A DNA stretch of 64,000 bases from Nostoc edaphicum CCNP1411 (lineage in GTDB: Bacteria > Cyanobacteriota > Cyanobacteriia > Cyanobacteriales > Nostocaceae). The translations under genes and the position numbers were made by a program. The notes below the pieces were generated by a model. That model was given only the letters and a program-made list of their open reading frames with translations. It did no database searches and had not been told where the DNA came from. Position 1 is the stretch's first letter, and each line of letters opens with the position of its first letter. Location of the stretch: the NCBI RefSeq assembly GCF_014023275.1, contig NZ_CP054698.1, positions 806,001 through 870,000 of the forward strand, written 5' to 3'. Positions 38,286 to 45,912 of this stretch are shown here, piece by piece.

Positions 38286-38352
38286 ACTTCCATCCCCTTT
38301 AGGGGAAGAAGATGCGTTAATCTAATTATTTTCATCCCCTTCTGGGGATGAG
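38286..38352 (-). other. Two CRISPR-repeat-like stem-loops in the cas6 leader
   Basis: On the minus strand, CATCCCCAGAAGGGGATG (stem of 7) is followed about 40 bases later by CTTCCCCTAAAGGGGATGGA. Both have the short C4/G4 stem with a 4-nt loop typical of cyanobacterial type III repeats, and the second is followed by GGAAGTTGATAC, reminiscent of a repeat 3' handle. Spacing and sequence are too irregular to call an array. Confidence 0.5.
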
Positions 38353-38416
38353 CTATGCAAAAAGTCAAAATTATGTTGTATGACTTGAGGTAAAGTCAGT
38401 TGCAAAAAACCCTTCA

Positions 38417-39058
38417 TCAATCAACACATTTGACGCTTTTAATACTCCCATCGTCCCTGAGAGATACGATTTTCACCTGAACTGTCTGCCCTTCTTGAAG
38501 CAAACTAGCTTTCTTCGCTTCCTTTTCAGTTAGCTTAATTGTCCCCAAAATTTCATAAGTGACCTTGTTCCCATTGATTTTAGTCACTGTTGCCTCTAAT
38601 ATCTGGTCAACTTTAAAATTTTGGGATTTAGCAACTTTGCTAATTTCCACTTGGCGGGGTGACTCAAAAGTAGCTGTGCTGGGAGTTGAAATTTCTCCAA
38701 TTGGCCCTGCATCTTTGTAGTAACGCATCAAGCGAGATACCCAGCCTAAAATTTGTAGTATTGTGTAGGCATCTTGAACATTTTTGAGATAATCACTACA
38801 AGCTTTATCGATACTGCGGTAATAATCTGTGGTTTTACCACTATGGCCAATTTGTCTACCACTACTCACTAGGGTTTTCAAATATTTGAAAAACCTGGAG
38901 GTAGGATCTGGTTGGTGGATGGATGCGCGGAGATAAGCAACTGCTTTTCCCAATTCGTTAACATCTGTATTTTCTTTTACCAGCGTTTGAGCGATCGCAT
39001 GGGCAATTTCCCACTGTGCATCTGTCAAAGATTCCGAAGAAATTTCAACCATAGTCAT
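38417..39058 (-). CDS. Uncharacterised CRISPR III-D operon protein (helical + OB/S1-like)
   Basis: A 213-residue protein of unknown function encoded two bases after the preceding RAMP gene. Residues 8-118 look all-helical and basic (FKYLKTLVSSGRQIG, ILQILGWVSRLMRYY). Residues 145-213 look like a small beta-barrel of OB/S1/TRAM type (VDQILEATVTKINGNKVTYE, EGQTVQVKIVSLRDDGSI). The tight coupling implies a part in the effector complex or crRNA handling; a second small-subunit-like (Cas11) domain fused to an RNA-binding barrel is one possibility. No nuclease motif is visible. Confidence 0.7.
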   Translation of the reverse strand: MTMVEISSESLTDAQWEIAHAIAQTLVKENTDVNELGKAVAYLRASIHQPDPTSRFFKYLKTLVSSGRQIGHSGKTTDYYRSIDKACSDYLKNVQDAYTILQILGWVSRLMRYYKDAGPIGEISTPSTATFESPRQVEISKVAKSQNFKVDQILEATVTKINGNKVTYEILGTIKLTEKEAKKASLLQEGQTVQVKIVSLRDDGSIKSVKCVD

Positions 39059-39060
39059 AA

Positions 39061-40125
39061 TTAATACATTCCAGATGGGGGTTCGCGATCGCTTGGATAG
39101 CGCAGCACAGCTTTAAGTTCGTCTAGTTGGGGTTGCTGAATCAGGCGCGAGTAAGCTGCTTTGATTTGTGTTTGCATAAACTGTTGCAAAGCATCCCCCA
39201 TTAACTCATCAAACTCATTCAGTTGATAGGCAGAATATCGCTTTTGCAGACTTTGCGATCGGGCAATTTTGTCTATATTTACTGTCATAGTTCCCATCCC
39301 AATCGGCTTACCGCCACCTACTTTTAAAGCGATAGGACACTTAGAGTCTTGTCCTAAGACAATCAACAAAGTTCCTAACTCTTCTGGTAGCAAATTCTTG
39401 AAATTTAATTTAGTTTTGAAAATATATTCTCTTCCCGCTTGCTGTACAGGAATACCAGAATTTTGCCCTTTATCAATTGCTCTAATTGTGTTGTAGTAAA
39501 ATTTTCGTCCTGCAACTCTACCTTGAATAAGGTATGCATTACTTTCATCTGGGCGGGGACGATACAAGGAAGGCATAAATCCTGTAGAAAAGCCCATATT
39601 TTCACATTTAGCATCGCTGAAATCAAGCAAACCTTGCCAATCTAATGCACCAAATACTCGACTAGCTGGGCAAAGTTGTTCTTTGTTGCGACAAGGTAAA
39701 CGTTCGGTAGGGATTTGACTTCTATATTTATTAGTAATTACTGCTAAAGTACTGTTAGTAATTGCCTCATACACAGACCTAATGCAGCCTTTAAGGGAAC
39801 TACCTTGTATTGAGAGCTTTTGGTCAATACCCTGTACCATTGTTTTGATTAAGGGAATGCGATTGTTGCCAATGTCGCTACCCATGAAAACTACCCCTGT
39901 GGAGACGTGGAGGGATGTCTGCACTTTTAGAGTAAGATATAAAGTGCCATGCAAGCGATCGCTAAAATATTTGTGATGTCCAATAGGACGCTGTAAGTTA
40001 GGGCGTTCTTTGGGAAAAGAGACGAATTCATAAGGTTTCGGTGCAAGTTCAGGCGATGAACCTCCACCACTAGAACGATTAGGCCTACTTGGTGGCTGAG
40101 GTCTTTGAGGACGGTTACTAGTCAT
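39061..40125 (-). CDS. Cas7-like (Csm3-type) RAMP protein
   Basis: A 354-residue RAMP of the III-D complex. The family core is present: TSLHVSTGVVFMGSDIGN, the RNA-contacting loop SIQGSSLKGCIRSVYEA, a Cys pair (PCRNKEQLCPASRVFGAL) that may bind zinc, and C-terminal GGGKPIGMGTM. The D-x-P-x-I-(K/R) position that carries the target-RNA-cleaving Asp in Csm3 reads N-R-I-P-L-I-K here, so this subunit may be non-cleaving. A Pro/Arg/Ser-rich N-terminal tail (1-30) is unusual. Confidence 0.85.
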   Translation of the reverse strand: MTSNRPQRPQPPSRPNRSSGGGSSPELAPKPYEFVSFPKERPNLQRPIGHHKYFSDRLHGTLYLTLKVQTSLHVSTGVVFMGSDIGNNRIPLIKTMVQGIDQKLSIQGSSLKGCIRSVYEAITNSTLAVITNKYRSQIPTERLPCRNKEQLCPASRVFGALDWQGLLDFSDAKCENMGFSTGFMPSLYRPRPDESNAYLIQGRVAGRKFYYNTIRAIDKGQNSGIPVQQAGREYIFKTKLNFKNLLPEELGTLLIVLGQDSKCPIALKVGGGKPIGMGTMTVNIDKIARSQSLQKRYSAYQLNEFDELMGDALQQFMQTQIKAAYSRLIQQPQLDELKAVLRYPSDREPPSGMY

Positions 40126-40127
40126 AT

Positions 40128-40571
40128 TTATTTTTTAACTGTGAGAGCAACAAAGTGTACCGTTGCCGTTTTTTTATCGATAAAATAGCGCTGGGCGATA
40201 TCCAATTTTTTAGATGGAAAACCTTTAGGAAAACGAGTTTCAGTAGAAGAATATAAATGAGCATCTTGGTCTTGAGTCTGCCAATCTTCACCTACTATTG
40301 TAAAATCAGGATATTCACCAGCTATACTCAAAAGTAGAACTTCATAACTATCCTTGCGTTTTAGCTTCCACCTGAGTTCAAAATTTTGATTAAACATCTG
40401 ACCTTCAATCATGGGAAAGTCAGTTTCTATGGGTGCTATTTCCCAATCTTTACTAAGTTTATAAGTCCAGCGTAAGAAGTAATAGCTAGGTTGAGTTGCC
40501 AATTTTGCGATTAACTTTAGCAATTTAGGTACTGATAAAGATTCTTTGCTAACACCAACAAAAGGATTCAT
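40128..40571 (-). CDS. csx19: Csx19-like (TIGR03984-type) III-D protein
   Basis: A 147-residue protein whose ATG overlaps the preceding RAMP gene stop by four bases. It contains EIAPIETDFPMIEGQMFNQN followed by FELRWKLKRKDSYEVLLLS, a pattern like Csx19/TIGR03984 proteins that accompany Csx10. Csx19 is a subunit of III-D effector complexes of unclear biochemical role. The assignment rests on this segment and on position in the operon. Confidence 0.7.
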   Translation of the reverse strand: MNPFVGVSKESLSVPKLLKLIAKLATQPSYYFLRWTYKLSKDWEIAPIETDFPMIEGQMFNQNFELRWKLKRKDSYEVLLLSIAGEYPDFTIVGEDWQTQDQDAHLYSSTETRFPKGFPSKKLDIAQRYFIDKKTATVHFVALTVKK

Positions 40572-41512
40572 CTTGACCCCACAAGTAGACTACTCCAAGA
40601 CCTAACGCCTCGCTCAAATAAATCATTAACAGTACCTTCTCGCCAAGTGAGTTGCACGCCAAAACCTAAATCCATTTCTTGTGCAGCAACAGGTGTATCT
40701 TGGCTATCTGGTTTAGGGAAACTATATAATTTTGCTTCTTCAGATTCTAAAAATTCTCCAGCACCTAAAAGGAAAGTATGAGGCCATTGTTTTTGACTAC
40801 CAAAGGCGTGAATTTGTTTATCTTTCAATTCACAACCTGGATATTGCACCACGGCTTGATTTAATTTCACCTGCACAGTACCTAATCCACGAGATTTGGC
40901 AAAACCTAAACCAAACCAGCCATCATCCAAGTCTCGCAACACTAAACCAATTAAACCTAATTGGGCTAAAGTGAAGTTTTTCAAATGAATTTTTGTGTGG
41001 AATTCACCAGCAGTACAAACTTGATAATTGAAAGGCCCAACTGCTACAGAACCAAACACTCTATCAATTGCTACACCATTACGTTCTTCAATTTTGAGAG
41101 GCTGAGATTTATCAGGATAAGCATCTTCAATTCTGACTCTGCTAGCAATGGAAGTATTGCCAAACATTTGGTCTGTAAAACTAGAGAGTTTGTAAATATC
41201 TGGTGCTGATTTTTTCTGGAGATAATCGTACTTATCACTCAACGGATCATTAGCCCAAAGTATATCCGAATTATTTGGATCGCGTCTGTCTTTACCCACC
41301 GTTCTCACAATCCGTTCTGCATGGGCGCGAATTGCACCTTTTAAACTGCTTCCAGGTAAATATATAGAACGTCCGCCAGCATGATAGGTTTCTACAAATT
41401 CCATATCAGGCTTAGTCGGATCGGCTCCTTCTTTACCTGATTTAATTAGAATTGGCCCGTCGGGAATAATGGTTAAATCAATGGTGCAATGATTAACAAA
41501 TTTTTTGTGCAT
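40568..41512 (-). CDS. Cas7-like (Csm3-type) RAMP protein
   Basis: A 314-residue RAMP. DLTIIPDGPILIKSGKEGAD leads to KPDMEFVETYHAGG and the loop YLPGSSLKGAIRAHAERI. The Asp in PDMEFV aligns with the catalytic Asp of Csm3. NGVAIDRVFGSVAVGPFNYQ and the glycine-rich GFAKSRGLGTV complete the family pattern. It resembles the group called SSO1426-family CRISPR RAMPs. The gene overlaps csx19 and follows the nuclease-like gene by 30 bases. Confidence 0.88.
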   Translation of the reverse strand: MHKKFVNHCTIDLTIIPDGPILIKSGKEGADPTKPDMEFVETYHAGGRSIYLPGSSLKGAIRAHAERIVRTVGKDRRDPNNSDILWANDPLSDKYDYLQKKSAPDIYKLSSFTDQMFGNTSIASRVRIEDAYPDKSQPLKIEERNGVAIDRVFGSVAVGPFNYQVCTAGEFHTKIHLKNFTLAQLGLIGLVLRDLDDGWFGLGFAKSRGLGTVQVKLNQAVVQYPGCELKDKQIHAFGSQKQWPHTFLLGAGEFLESEEAKLYSFPKPDSQDTPVAAQEMDLGFGVQLTWREGTVNDLFERGVRSWSSLLVGSR

Positions 41513-41541
41513 GACTAGATTTAGTTGGGCAAATATACAGA

Positions 41542-42162
41542 TTAAGCTGCTACTAAAGTATTTAGCTGTGCTTCACACTGTTGGAAGACAAAATTAACAG
41601 CAGCAAATAGCTTATCTAGTTCGTAAATGGTGCAAGGAGTGACATTTCTAGTAAATATTTCTCCTTCTAATTTGCCGAATTGCCATGTCGCACCATTGGA
41701 AACAATACCAAAAATGACTATTTGATATTCTCCATTAAGTCTTTGAGCAGCAATCATTTCTGCTAAACATTGCGCCCAACCTGCTTCAAAGTTGTCTTGT
41801 TTTGCTTCAATTAAGATAAAGTATGGCTTGTCAAAGACAACTTTACCCAATGGTGAGCGTTTAGCTAAAATATATTCAGGAAAACCAGATAAATTTTCAT
41901 CATAATTTAAGGATTGATGACTCCATAAAAGAAAATGATGGCGGTAGGTTTTCCAGACTTCTTTGAGTACGGGATAAATCAGATTTTCACAAATAGCAAA
42001 CTCCGAGTTGTCAACGACAGCATCCCGCATCATCAGTTCTAAATCTTCGCGGAAGTAATCAGGAATATTGAATTGAACTTCACTGATGAAATTTGATTCT
42101 GTGTAGGTTACTTGAAATGCTTTGATAACTTCACCAATGGTTTTGAAACTACTAAAAGCCAT
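41542..42162 (-). CDS. PD-(D/E)XK nuclease-like protein inside the III-D operon
   Basis: A 206-residue protein with the restriction-like signature: GFPEYILAKRSPLG (acidic residue after Pro), then PYFILIEAKQDNFEAGWAQC giving the E-x-K motif, and a following Gln/Leu-rich helix. An upstream Glu lies in CENLIYPVL. It is co-directional, 10 bases after the insertion-bearing cas7 and 30 bases before the next cas7. Relatives occur alone in cyanobacteria, so it may be a passenger or a recruited ancillary nuclease. Activity is inferred from motifs only. Confidence 0.7.
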   Translation of the reverse strand: MAFSSFKTIGEVIKAFQVTYTESNFISEVQFNIPDYFREDLELMMRDAVVDNSEFAICENLIYPVLKEVWKTYRHHFLLWSHQSLNYDENLSGFPEYILAKRSPLGKVVFDKPYFILIEAKQDNFEAGWAQCLAEMIAAQRLNGEYQIVIFGIVSNGATWQFGKLEGEIFTRNVTPCTIYELDKLFAAVNFVFQQCEAQLNTLVAA

Positions 42163-42172
42163 GTTGACCTCT

Positions 42173-43336
42173 TCAAGAATTTTGTGTTGCTTTAACCGTA
42201 TAACTCTTATTCACATTGTCTCTTAAATGATTGATGAGAGCATGAGTCCAAGTCTCTTTTGATTGCTTACCATCTTCATAACTCGATATGTCATCAATTG
42301 TATTACTGCTGACTAATTCTTGTAGATATGTCAGTAATTTTTCTGGATCGTTATTGACATCAAACCAGCGCATTTTGTCAATTTCTAGTTTAACGACACC
42401 CAAGCCACGCGATCGCCCCCCACCCAGAGGTATTTGTTCGGTTTCAAACTGGTGTAATCCAATCATCAACAGTCCCAATTCCCATTCTTCGGCATTTTCT
42501 ACCACAGCCCGAAATTCAAACTCTGTACTAGCAGGAACTACTTGGAAATCGTAAAGTTTACCATCTGCGGCTGTTTCGGTATCTCGATCGATGGCTACAC
42601 CGTCTCTTTCTTGGTATTGTCCAAACCAAGTATCAGATATCACTGTTAAATCTCGTACTTGGAATTTGCTAGCAATCCAGGGTGAACCAAAGAGAGAAGA
42701 AACTAAGTCAGTATTTTGCTGAATTACAGATGTTAAAGCAAAGTCATTATTGTATTTTTCCTTCAATTTATTTAGTTTATCTTCTGGTAGTAAATATCCG
42801 GCTTGTATATGCTGCATTACATCCTCAAAATATAAACTTATGAAATATTCTGTTTTCCACACTTGATGCAAGGTTATTAATTGTTCTAGATTCAGTTCTT
42901 TTATTTCTACAATCTGCTTCTTTATTTCATCTCCAGGGAGCAAACTTTTATCTTGAATATATTCAATTAATTTATCCAAAGATAAATCAATAAAATCCTC
43001 TGTTGTCTGAAGTTGATGCAGAATTATTAACTCTTGTAAATTAAGTCCTTTGATTTTTTTAAGCTCATTAGATGTAAGTGACCATTCTTCCTCAATTGCA
43101 GGGTTTGCGACTAATTTACGATTATTTCCAACGATACTACGAAGAAAACTTTCGAGGCGCGATCGCAATGCTCCTTTAAAGCTCGAACCCGGTATTAAGG
43201 GATTACCCAAGGCATCTTTAATAACAGGTAAATCAGATCCTATCGGTTCACTAGAGCGTCCTGAACTGATGCGTAATGCTGTAATTGTGGTGAGTTTACC
43301 TGTGATTTCTAGGCGATTTTTAAAAATGTCAGACAT
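42173..43336 (-). CDS. Cas7-type RAMP with a large duplicated insertion
   Basis: A 387-residue Csm3-type RAMP. The core is intact: ALRISSGRSSEPIGSDLPV with Asp35 at the cleavage position, PLIPGSSFKGALRSRLESF, VAIDRDTETAADGKLYDF and GGGRSRGLGVV. Between about residues 80 and 205 it carries an extra domain made of two similar ~48-residue helical units (GLNLQELIILHQLQ... and ELNLEQLITLHQVW...). This matches the idea of the Cas7-insertion subunit of type III-D complexes. A 238-base gap separates it from the upstream cas11-like gene. Confidence 0.87.
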   Translation of the reverse strand: MSDIFKNRLEITGKLTTITALRISSGRSSEPIGSDLPVIKDALGNPLIPGSSFKGALRSRLESFLRSIVGNNRKLVANPAIEEEWSLTSNELKKIKGLNLQELIILHQLQTTEDFIDLSLDKLIEYIQDKSLLPGDEIKKQIVEIKELNLEQLITLHQVWKTEYFISLYFEDVMQHIQAGYLLPEDKLNKLKEKYNNDFALTSVIQQNTDLVSSLFGSPWIASKFQVRDLTVISDTWFGQYQERDGVAIDRDTETAADGKLYDFQVVPASTEFEFRAVVENAEEWELGLLMIGLHQFETEQIPLGGGRSRGLGVVKLEIDKMRWFDVNNDPEKLLTYLQELVSSNTIDDISSYEDGKQSKETWTHALINHLRDNVNKSYTVKATQNS

Positions 43337-43574
43337 AATTTAATTAATTATTTTCTGCAAATTCTTTGTATAGATGCAAGGCTATAGTATTTGTTTCTGC
43401 TTTATTTCGCCCTGATTCAGTTCTTATACTCAAATAATTACTTAATTGAATCTTCTGCATACTTCAGATTATTAAATAGACTAGTACTGACTGTACAAAT
43501 AAGCGTGTTTTCATAGTTTTATACCTGAAAGTTAAAAAAAATAATTTTTCTGGCATATAAGCAAGGTATTGCAA

Positions 43575-43985
43575 TTATGCTGCACCATCGCGCTTATACT
43601 TCAAATGACGTGCGCCATAACCTAAATAACGACGAATCATTTCTAACCAAATCGGTTTAAAGTCTGTTTGACAACACTCAGCAATGATTTGAGCATTTTT
43701 CTTGATACTGCCATCAATATCTTCAATTATTTTTTCAGCTAGAGATTCTTTACCTCTTCCCCATTTTTTATCTCGTCCGACTTGATAGCGGATAAAGTTT
43801 TTAATCACTTCTGCACTTTCAGTAGTATCAGATACACGCACTAAGTTACGAAATTGAGATTCTTCTAAATCCCCATATTTTGTTTGATCTAAAGCATTCT
43901 GAATCCAGGTAACTAGATCATCTTCAGCCTGATCAATACCCTTTTTAACCTGGAGTTGTTTTTGTGGATCTAATTGTTCAGTCAT
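43575..43985 (-). CDS. Small all-helical effector subunit (Cas11/Csm2-like)
   Basis: A 136-residue, mostly helical, charged protein (GRGKESLAEKIIEDIDGSIK, IWLEMIRRYLGYGARHLKY). Size, helicity and its place directly after csx10, with a four-base overlap, fit the small subunit (Cas11) of type III complexes that line the backbone. There is no strong motif to prove homology. Confidence 0.68.
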   Translation of the reverse strand: MTEQLDPQKQLQVKKGIDQAEDDLVTWIQNALDQTKYGDLEESQFRNLVRVSDTTESAEVIKNFIRYQVGRDKKWGRGKESLAEKIIEDIDGSIKKNAQIIAECCQTDFKPIWLEMIRRYLGYGARHLKYKRDGAA

Positions 43986-45205
43986 TTAGCATTCTCCCTA
44001 AATACACTATGAAACTCATTACAAACCTCTACTTGTCCAAAGCCTTCACAAGTGCGATCGCCTATTCCTTTTACTTCTAAATCTTCCAAAGCTTTTATCC
44101 ATAAGTCTTCGCCAGAGGTGCTGAATAAATATACAGACCCTTTATTGGTAACTAACTCCACATCTTTCATCAGTCCCCAAGCAGAATTCCAGCCAGAACG
44201 ATAATCATAGCTGTTATAAGCAGCATGAAGCTCTAGGGAAGAATCAGTAACGCCTGTTAATTCTTGAAGCATTTGTGGTGAAATTACAGTAGTGCGTCGC
44301 CAGTTTTCAGAAAGAATAGTATCGGCTTGTAAATCAATGGTGAAATATACCCGATTTTTTGGCAAATCTTTTATGGGATTACCAAAGATATTCTTCCATT
44401 CATGCCAGCGTTGATGTAATTTATCATTGAACTGTTTTATTTGATTGCTGACTCTTGGTTTAATTTCTACAGGTAGCTTTGCTGTGATCTTGACTCTTCC
44501 TAATCCGCGTGAAGTTGCACCACCTAAACGTAAGTCTTCTTGATGATTATCAATAAAAACTTGTAGAGATTCTGCCAAATCATCTGGTGCAAATATTCCC
44601 CCTGTATATATGACGGGTTTTTCTTTGTGATCTTGGGATTCATTTAAGACTTCAAGGCTGTAAAGAACCCGTTCTTCTGAAGTTGCTCTGCGTCGATTGA
44701 TACCAACTCGCGTTAACAAGCGGGTACTTGCAGAATTGCTGTAATATTTGTCCTGAATTTGGTAAAAGCCAGTGAAAACATCCACTCTACCTCCGTCAGC
44801 AGGGCAATTGGGATCGTAAAGATGTCCAAAGCCTTCAGCACAGAAATGGTCAATTAAGGTATCAAAAACACCGTTGTGCTTAGGGTCATCGGGTCTAGAC
44901 TTAAAACCTGGCTTGTTTTTGGAACTTAAGGCTGTAGCGGGTAAAACTCTGACTTCTGACTCAACTTTAATATTTGCACAATAAGCGTTTTGAAAGATTG
45001 CCGGATTTTCACCTAAAAATAGCTCGTGAAAATTGTCACCATCACTAATAGATGTATTAGCCCATTTTAAGATTACAGCTGCGATCGCACCTCGAATTAC
45101 AGAACCGGGAATATAGCTTTCGGCTTCACTCACAGAACCACCCGGTTTCTGTCGCCCAATTGCTAAAGGAGACAACGCTTTAATTTCCAAATTAATCCGT
45201 TTCAT
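43982..45205 (-). CDS. csx10: Csx10 (Cas5-type RAMP), signature of type III-D
   Basis: A 407-residue RAMP. Markers are PLAIGRQKPGGSVSEAESYI followed by PGSVIRGAIAA, a Cys/His segment around HFCAEGFGHLYDPNC, the TRVGINRRRATSEERVLYSL block typical of Csx10, GGATSRGLGRV, and a C-terminal GDRTCEGFGQVEV. Csx10 caps the crRNA 5' end as the Cas5 subunit. Its ATG overlaps the cas7 stop by one base (TAATG), and its stop overlaps the cas11-like gene by four. Confidence 0.88.
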   Translation of the reverse strand: MKRINLEIKALSPLAIGRQKPGGSVSEAESYIPGSVIRGAIAAVILKWANTSISDGDNFHELFLGENPAIFQNAYCANIKVESEVRVLPATALSSKNKPGFKSRPDDPKHNGVFDTLIDHFCAEGFGHLYDPNCPADGGRVDVFTGFYQIQDKYYSNSASTRLLTRVGINRRRATSEERVLYSLEVLNESQDHKEKPVIYTGGIFAPDDLAESLQVFIDNHQEDLRLGGATSRGLGRVKITAKLPVEIKPRVSNQIKQFNDKLHQRWHEWKNIFGNPIKDLPKNRVYFTIDLQADTILSENWRRTTVISPQMLQELTGVTDSSLELHAAYNSYDYRSGWNSAWGLMKDVELVTNKGSVYLFSTSGEDLWIKALEDLEVKGIGDRTCEGFGQVEVCNEFHSVFRENAK

Positions 45206-45912
45206 TACTCACCCCCTTTTGCCAAAAAATCCCACGCCCCTTGTTCTAACGGTAATTCAGGGAATTCCCAATGCAGCCAGCCCAAACCGGCTGATTTACT
45301 ACCACCCAAAGCATGAATATGTCGCAGTCCAGCTAAAATTAATGCCCCTGCATAGATGGGCGCACCAGATAGGTGAATATGTCCTGTAAATTTGATTTGG
45401 GCATTTGCTGGTGAGGTTTCTAGAAAGTAGAGTTTTTGTTCTTCAGCGATGTGGCGGCGGCGATTAATTGTCACACCCGGACGTAGTACTTCTGGTAAAT
45501 TATCTGGGTTTTCTGTGCAGATTAGGTCATCAAATATTACACGGGATGCTAACACTGGATTACCGAATACTTGACAAATCAGGCAATGATGCTGACTTTC
45601 ATAACCCGATACTTGATATTGTGTCCTCTGAAAATTTTCTGTTAAACCTGCCCTTTGGGGACACATAGTTTGCGGGTTGGGAGAACTACAGACCGCCCAA
45701 TGCAACCCTCTAGCAATTTTTTCGCATTCGTGGCGCAGGCGACCTTTAAGTTGAGAAGCAGGAATGAGCAAGTTTCCTTCGGAGTTACGGACAATAGGTT
45801 TATCTGCAAGTGAACCAGAAGAACCACCTGCACCAACGCACAAAGCAGTGTCAATTACAGCTGTAATTTGATATGAGGTGATGGGGTTTGATAATTGTTG
45901 AAGATAGATCAT
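45205..45912 (-). CDS. Cas7-type (Csm3-like) RAMP protein
   Basis: A 235-residue compact RAMP. GAGGSSGSLADKPIVRN has an Asp at the Csm3 cleavage position, and the loop LIPASQLKGRLRHECEKI is followed by four Cys (AVCSS, TMCPQ, HHCLICQ) likely binding zinc. TINRRRHIAEEQKLYFLE and GGSKSAGLGWL complete the pattern. Its start overlaps the cas10 stop by four bases. With csx10 and the cas11-like gene it forms the same order as the fused Cas7-Cas5-Cas11 protein of type III-Dv. Confidence 0.88.
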   Translation of the reverse strand: MIYLQQLSNPITSYQITAVIDTALCVGAGGSSGSLADKPIVRNSEGNLLIPASQLKGRLRHECEKIARGLHWAVCSSPNPQTMCPQRAGLTENFQRTQYQVSGYESQHHCLICQVFGNPVLASRVIFDDLICTENPDNLPEVLRPGVTINRRRHIAEEQKLYFLETSPANAQIKFTGHIHLSGAPIYAGALILAGLRHIHALGGSKSAGLGWLHWEFPELPLEQGAWDFLAKGGE

